Source: CAXMNX01 sp051009475 (lineage in GTDB: Bacteria; Pseudomonadota; Alphaproteobacteria; Rhodobacterales; Rhodobacteraceae). From it: a stretch of 18,333 nucleotides of DNA. The notes under the pieces were generated by a model, which worked only from the letters and a program-made list of their open reading frames with translations, made no database searches and was not told the origin of the DNA. Shown one piece after another: positions 15,718 to 18,333 of the stretch. Location of the stretch: positions 1 to 18,333 of the forward strand of contig JBPCWO010000059.1 of assembly GCA_051009475.1 (NCBI GenBank), read 5' to 3'. The position numbers were made by a program, and so were the translations under genes. How positions within the stretch are numbered: the first letter of the stretch is position 1; each line of letters opens with the position of its first letter.

Positions 15718-16158
15718 ACGTCACTTCTAGTGATTAATGGACCAAACTTGAATTTGCTGGGAACCCGGCAACCCGAAGTCTACGGCGCCGATACCTTGAG
15801 TGATGTCGAGGCTCTTTGCAGTGCGACAGCTTCAGAGGTCGGCTGCGACGTCAGTTTCTTTCAGTCAAACCACGAAGGTGAACTGGTGGATGCACTTCAG
15901 GCGACAGTTGGTCAGAATGATGGAATTGTTTTAAATGCGGGTGCATACTCACACACATCGATCGCCATTCACGACGCGATTGCGTCGATCGATGTTCCAA
16001 CTGTGGAAGTGCATGTTTCGAATATCCACGCGCGTGAGGAATTTCGGCACAAGAGTTTGATAACCCCAGTCGCACTTGGGATAGTATCTGGGTTTGGCAT
16101 AAAAAGTTATGCCCTCGGTATTCGTGCGGTGATGGCGCATTTGGGTGCTCACAAATGA
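15715..16158 (+). CDS. aroQ: Type II 3-dehydroquinate dehydratase
   Basis: A 147-residue enzyme that dehydrates 3-dehydroquinate to 3-dehydroshikimate, third step of the shikimate pathway. It assembles as a dodecamer in this family. The active-site loop is complete: NGPNLNLLGTRQPEVYG (8-24) with Arg18 and the catalytic Tyr23, NAGAYSHTSIAI (74-85), the EVHVSNIHAREEFRHKS segment with His100 and Arg111 (98-114), and the GFGIKSYALGI ending. ATG 15715 is preceded by GAGGAAT at a normal distance. The last codons overlap the downstream regulator by ATGA. The class II DAHP synthase at 1607-2977 belongs to the same pathway but is transcribed separately. Confidence 0.96.
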   Translation: MTSLLVINGPNLNLLGTRQPEVYGADTLSDVEALCSATASEVGCDVSFFQSNHEGELVDALQATVGQNDGIVLNAGAYSHTSIAIHDAIASIDVPTVEVHVSNIHAREEFRHKSLITPVALGIVSGFGIKSYALGIRAVMAHLGAHK

Positions 16159-16898
16159 ACGAGGCGCTGAAAGAACTGGTTGAGCTCACATGCGTCGAAA
16201 AGACGTGGGCGATCCTGACAAGCGAGATGAACAAATACGGGTTTGACCGCCTGCTATATGGATTTACGCGCTTCCGGACGCCGACAAGCCTTGGCAGCCG
16301 CGATGACATGATGATTTTGTCAAATCATTCGGACGCATATGTCGAACAGTTCTTTTCTCCTGAAATGATCAGCGCGGCGCCATTGGTGACCTGGGCTTCG
16401 AATAATGTAGGTGCGATGTCATGGTCGTGGCTCAGCGACCACAACGACGATCTGACGGAGCTCCAAAAACGCGTCCGAGAGTTTAACCGGAAGCATGGTG
16501 TAATTGCCGGATACACGATTTCCTTTCCCGAGAACTCTTCCCGGCAGAAGGCCGCCATCGCGCTGACCGCAAAGCCAGGATTGTCTCAAACCGACGTAGA
16601 CTCACTTTGGCAGGAGTTCGGTGATGAAATTTATTTTTTCAATCAGGTTGCGCATCTGAAAATGGCGTCCCTGCCCTTTCCGGCGGCGCTGCGGCAACTT
16701 TCCAAGCGCCAGCGCGAAGTTCTGGAGTGGGTCAGCGACGGCAAGACGACGCAGGATACTGCGACGATCTTGGGGCTGACTGCGGCTACAGTAGAGAAGC
16801 ATCTTCGCAAGGCACGAGAGGCGCTTCAGGTCGACACCACTGCGCAAGCTGTGATGAAGGCGTCATTGCAAAGACAGCTTTTCGTTCTAGAAGTGTGA
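16155..16898 (+). CDS. LuxR-type transcriptional regulator with degenerate autoinducer-binding domain
   Basis: A 247-residue regulator. Residues about 15-165 match the autoinducer-binding domain. Residues about 180-240 are a LuxR HTH: LSKRQREVLEWVSDGKTTQD at the start, then ATILGLTAATVEKHLRKARE. Compared with TraR, several pocket residues differ: Trp57 becomes Tyr62, Tyr61 becomes Phe66 and the amide-contacting Asp70 becomes Ala75, although Pro76 and Trp90 are kept. It therefore may not bind a standard acyl-homoserine lactone. No luxI synthase lies in the window, so it would be a solo. Start ATG 16155 overlaps the aroQ stop, so the two are co-translated. A 20-bp palindrome covers its stop codon. 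Confidence 0.9.
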   Translation: MNEALKELVELTCVEKTWAILTSEMNKYGFDRLLYGFTRFRTPTSLGSRDDMMILSNHSDAYVEQFFSPEMISAAPLVTWASNNVGAMSWSWLSDHNDDLTELQKRVREFNRKHGVIAGYTISFPENSSRQKAAIALTAKPGLSQTDVDSLWQEFGDEIYFFNQVAHLKMASLPFPAALRQLSKRQREVLEWVSDGKTTQDTATILGLTAATVEKHLRKAREALQVDTTAQAVMKASLQRQLFVLEV

Positions 16899-16910
16899 AC
16901 ATTCACACTT
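16891..16910. promoter_or_regulatory. 20-bp palindrome over the luxR-type gene stop codon
   Basis: AAGTGTGAACATTCACACTT has two perfect 9-bp arms around a 2-base centre and includes the TGA stop at 16896-16898. As RNA it folds into an 8-bp stem with an ACAT loop followed by TTTT-poor sequence, so it is a weak terminator. Its 20-bp length equals a lux/tra box, so an autoregulatory or downstream-promoter binding site is also possible. Confidence 0.5.
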
Positions 16911-16921
16911 TTGAGCGGGTA

Positions 16922-16958
16922 TTGAACAGGATTTCACGCTGCCCTAACGCGATATAGT
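16922..16958 (+). promoter_or_regulatory. Possible promoter for the intergenic RNA
   Basis: TTGAAC (16922-16927) is followed after 17 bases by TAACGC (16945-16950), and TATAGT (16953-16958) also resembles a -10 box. Either would start transcription near 16957-16966, just before the first hairpin. The match is weak and offered only because a terminated non-coding stretch follows. Confidence 0.25.
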
Positions 16959-16959
16959 C

Positions 16960-17250
16960 GTGGTATGGAAAACCATACTTCCCTTACGTCAATTTCCAAG
17001 CCATAAAGGCCGTGTTCCGTGAGTGGTGGCATTAGCCAAGGAACATCCCTGAGGCCATTTTCCGTGATTTTGGGATTGTCTGAAGGGGGTCGGGAAACCG
17101 ACGCCGGCCCGAGGGCGCATATTCCGTCCGAAGGCCGGCACTTACCGGAACGAGTTGAGCCCGCGCCAGTTCCTCATCCCCATTGGTCGCGCGCTGGGTG
17201 GTTACTAGTTGAAGGCGGTGCCGCGTCCCGGTGGCACCGCCTTTTCTTTT
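16960..17250 (+). ncRNA. Putative structured non-coding RNA (or luxR 3' UTR)
   Basis: This 350-bp gap between the regulator and tsf has no convincing coding frame but shows ordered RNA-like structure on the plus strand. Hairpins are GTATGG-AAAA-CCATAC (16963-16978), GTCGG-GAAA-CCGAC with a GNRA tetraloop (17089-17102), GCCGGCC paired with GGCCGGC (17103-17109 with 17133-17139) and GGAAC paired with GTTCC (17147-17151 with 17169-17173). A strong intrinsic terminator with a T-rich tail on this strand closes it. The signatures of tmRNA, RNase P RNA and SRP RNA are absent. It could be an independent sRNA of about 285 nt or a long 3' UTR of the regulator. I cannot name a family. Confidence 0.45.
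17212..17250 (+). terminator. Strong intrinsic terminator, plus strand
   Basis: An 11-bp perfect stem, AAGGCGGTGCC / GGCACCGCCTT, with a 10-base loop is followed by TTCTTTT. The T tract is on the plus strand, so it ends the regulator/ncRNA transcript. The same stem lies directly after the tsf stop on the minus strand, but there it is followed by CAACTAG with no T tract, so it would be at most a weak end for tsf. Confidence 0.9.
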
Positions 17251-18124
17251 AGCCCTGAGCGACCTTTGCGACTTCGGCTGCGAAATCTTCTTCTTTTTTC
17301 TCGATGCCTTCGCCGACTTCCAAGCGGACGAAGCCGGTGATTTCAATTCCGGCATCTTTTGCGGCAGCGCCAACTGTCTGGTCAGGGTTTACGACAAATG
17401 TCTGGTTGAGAAGTGTGGACTCTGAGATGAACTTCTTCATCCGGCCCTCGATCATCTTTTCGATCACCTGTTCCGGCTTGCCGCTTTCGCGGGCAATGTC
17501 CATCTGGATTTTCTTTTCCTTTTCGACCACTGCCGGATCCATTTCGGCTTCGCTTAACGCTGCCGGGTTTACGGCAGCGATATGCATAGCCACTTGCTTG
17601 GCGACTTCTGCATTTCCGCCGGAGAACGCGACAAGAACGCCAATTTTACCCATGCCGACAGCCGCCGCATTGTGAACGTATGACGCAACACCTTTTCCGG
17701 TGATCTTGGCCATCCTGCGGACGGTCATGTTTTCACCGATCTTTGCAATGGCGTCCGTCAGCGCCTCACCAACAGGTTTGCCCTCAATTTCGGCCGACTT
17801 AAGGGCCTCAACATCATTTACGCCTGTTGCAGCGTTGGCGATCGCAGAAACCATCGACTGGAACTCAACATTCTTGGCGACAAAATCAGTTTCTGAATTC
17901 ACTTCGACGGCAACGCCGGTGCCGCCGTCAGCGTTGACCGCAACAAGGCCTTCAGCAGCTGTACGCCCCGATTTTTTGTCAGCCTGAGCCAGACCTTTGG
18001 TGCGAAGCCAGTCTACCGCGGCTTCCATGTCGCCATCGGTTTCGGTCAGCGCTTTTTTAGCGTCCATCATGCCCGCGCCGGTACTGTCGCGGAGCTGTTT
18101 TACAAGTGCAGCGGTGATTGCCAT
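17249..18124 (-). CDS. tsf: Translation elongation factor Ts
   Basis: A 291-residue cytosolic guanine-nucleotide exchange factor that recycles EF-Tu. The N-terminal UBA-like region reads MAITAALVKQLRDSTGAGMM with DAKKAL following. The EF-Tu-contacting motif VNSETDFVAKN is at about 78-88. The C-terminal core ends in VNPDQTVGAAAKDAG and ITGFVRLEVGEGIEKKEEDF. Start ATG 18124 has GAGGAG 9 bases upstream. An ATG at 18133 lies directly next to the same GAGGAG and is less suitable. The stop TAA abuts the plus-strand terminator. It lies 41 bases after the upstream rpsB-like gene, the near-universal rpsB-tsf order. Confidence 0.97.
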   Translation of the reverse strand: MAITAALVKQLRDSTGAGMMDAKKALTETDGDMEAAVDWLRTKGLAQADKKSGRTAAEGLVAVNADGGTGVAVEVNSETDFVAKNVEFQSMVSAIANAATGVNDVEALKSAEIEGKPVGEALTDAIAKIGENMTVRRMAKITGKGVASYVHNAAAVGMGKIGVLVAFSGGNAEVAKQVAMHIAAVNPAALSEAEMDPAVVEKEKKIQMDIARESGKPEQVIEKMIEGRMKKFISESTLLNQTFVVNPDQTVGAAAKDAGIEITGFVRLEVGEGIEKKEEDFAAEVAKVAQG

Positions 18125-18165
18125 TTCGGGCATCTCCTCAAGTATTGAATTTGTCGGGCTCGGCT

Positions 18166-18333
18166 TTACTTGGCCTTTTCGTCAGCAGGCGCTTCTTCAG
18201 CGGCCGCTTCAGCAGGCGCGTCTTTGGCCGGTTTTTCTTTCTCGGATGCAGCCTTTGTAGTTTTGGCTTTGGCCTTTGGTTTAGCCTTGGGCTTTGCTTT
18301 CGCCTTGGCCTTGGCCTTGGCGTGGTCTTTCTC
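18166..18333 (-). CDS. rpsB: Ribosomal protein S2, C-terminal tail (partial)
   Basis: Only the last 55 codons are in the window; the gene continues to the right. The stop is TAA at 18166-18168, 41 bases before the tsf start. The tail is low complexity: a lysine/alanine/proline block (KAKAKAKPKAKPKAKAK), then an acidic Ala/Glu-rich end (AEAAAEEAPADEKAK), with 17 lysines in 55 residues. The rpsB assignment rests on position next to tsf, because the conserved S2 fold is outside the window. Many alphaproteobacterial S2 proteins have Ala/Glu-rich tails, but the strong lysine block is unusual. Alternatives are a histone-H1-like or other basic low-complexity protein inserted between rpsB and tsf. 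Confidence 0.6.
   Translation of the reverse strand, partial: EKDHAKAKAKAKAKPKAKPKAKAKTTKAASEKEKPAKDAPAEAAAEEAPADEKAK

Noticed and set aside
16960..17250. tmRNA, RNase P RNA or SRP RNA in the intergenic gap
   Set aside because: I found no tRNA-like T-loop or CCA end or tag-peptide codons, no GAGGAAAGTC core of RNase P RNA, and no SRP domain IV loop sequence.
17019..17252. A 77-codon plus-strand frame across the putative RNA
   Set aside because: It runs through the terminator stem and T tract, has arginine/proline/histidine-rich composition from GC-rich hairpins, and matches no family I know.
17032..17373. A 113-codon minus-strand frame overlapping the 3' end of tsf
   Set aside because: It lies antisense to and in another frame of tsf and the terminator. 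Composition is lysine/arginine/serine-rich and shadow-like.
1..18333. Mobile elements, prophage, CRISPR or defence genes
   Set aside because: No transposase, integrase, regularly spaced repeats, tRNA-associated attachment sites or defence-type domains were seen. The genes are core metabolic and regulatory ones.

Overview
The window comes from the chromosome of an alphaproteobacterium, most probably Rhodobacterales (Roseobacter-like). The evidence is the gene mix: a class II DAHP synthase, a PAS_5/DUF1457 protein, the yicC-gmk pair, PstC and PstA with long N-terminal extensions, the order phoR-pstSCAB-phoU-phoB, and a convergent rpsB-tsf pair. I see no insertion sequence, prophage, CRISPR array, tRNA or rRNA. 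It is mostly conserved core genome.

Layout. (1) 1-399: the C-terminal end of a PQQ-dependent aldose sugar dehydrogenase, convergent with a GlxA-type AraC regulator (404-1411, minus). (2) A divergent intergenic region with a 17-bp dyad, then class II DAHP synthase (1607-2977) ending in an intrinsic terminator. (3) A minus-strand PAS_5 protein (3031-3747) whose leader holds a perfect inverted repeat. (4) A tightly packed plus-strand operon: yicC, gmk, a gamma-carbonic-anhydrase-like protein and a Cys/Met-metabolism PLP enzyme (3866-7176), joined by overlapping stops and starts. (5) A minus-strand unknown protein (7173-7559). (6) The phosphate-starvation locus: phoR (about 7655-8818), a three-repeat Pho box (8874-8906), pstS, pstC, pstA, pstB, phoU and phoB (to 15438). 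(7) A 276-bp gap with an unassigned minus-strand coding-like frame. (8) aroQ and a LuxR-type regulator overlapping by ATGA (15715-16898). (9) A 350-bp non-coding stretch with hairpins and a strong plus-strand terminator, probably a structured RNA or a long luxR 3' UTR. (10) tsf and the 3' end of rpsB on the minus strand.

How the genes work together. Under phosphate limitation PhoR phosphorylates PhoB. PhoB would bind the Pho box before pstS and raise PstSCAB transport, while PhoU couples transporter state to PhoR. DAHP synthase and type II dehydroquinase are the first and third steps of the shikimate pathway, but they sit in separate transcription units here. YicC (RNA turnover) and guanylate kinase form a housekeeping pair.

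The least explained items are the putative RNA at about 16960-17250, the orphan minus-strand frame at 15466-15717, the 20-bp palindrome over the luxR stop codon, the LuxR protein lacking the signal-binding aspartate, the ambiguous non-ATG start of phoR, and the Lys/Ala-rich tail assigned to ribosomal protein S2.
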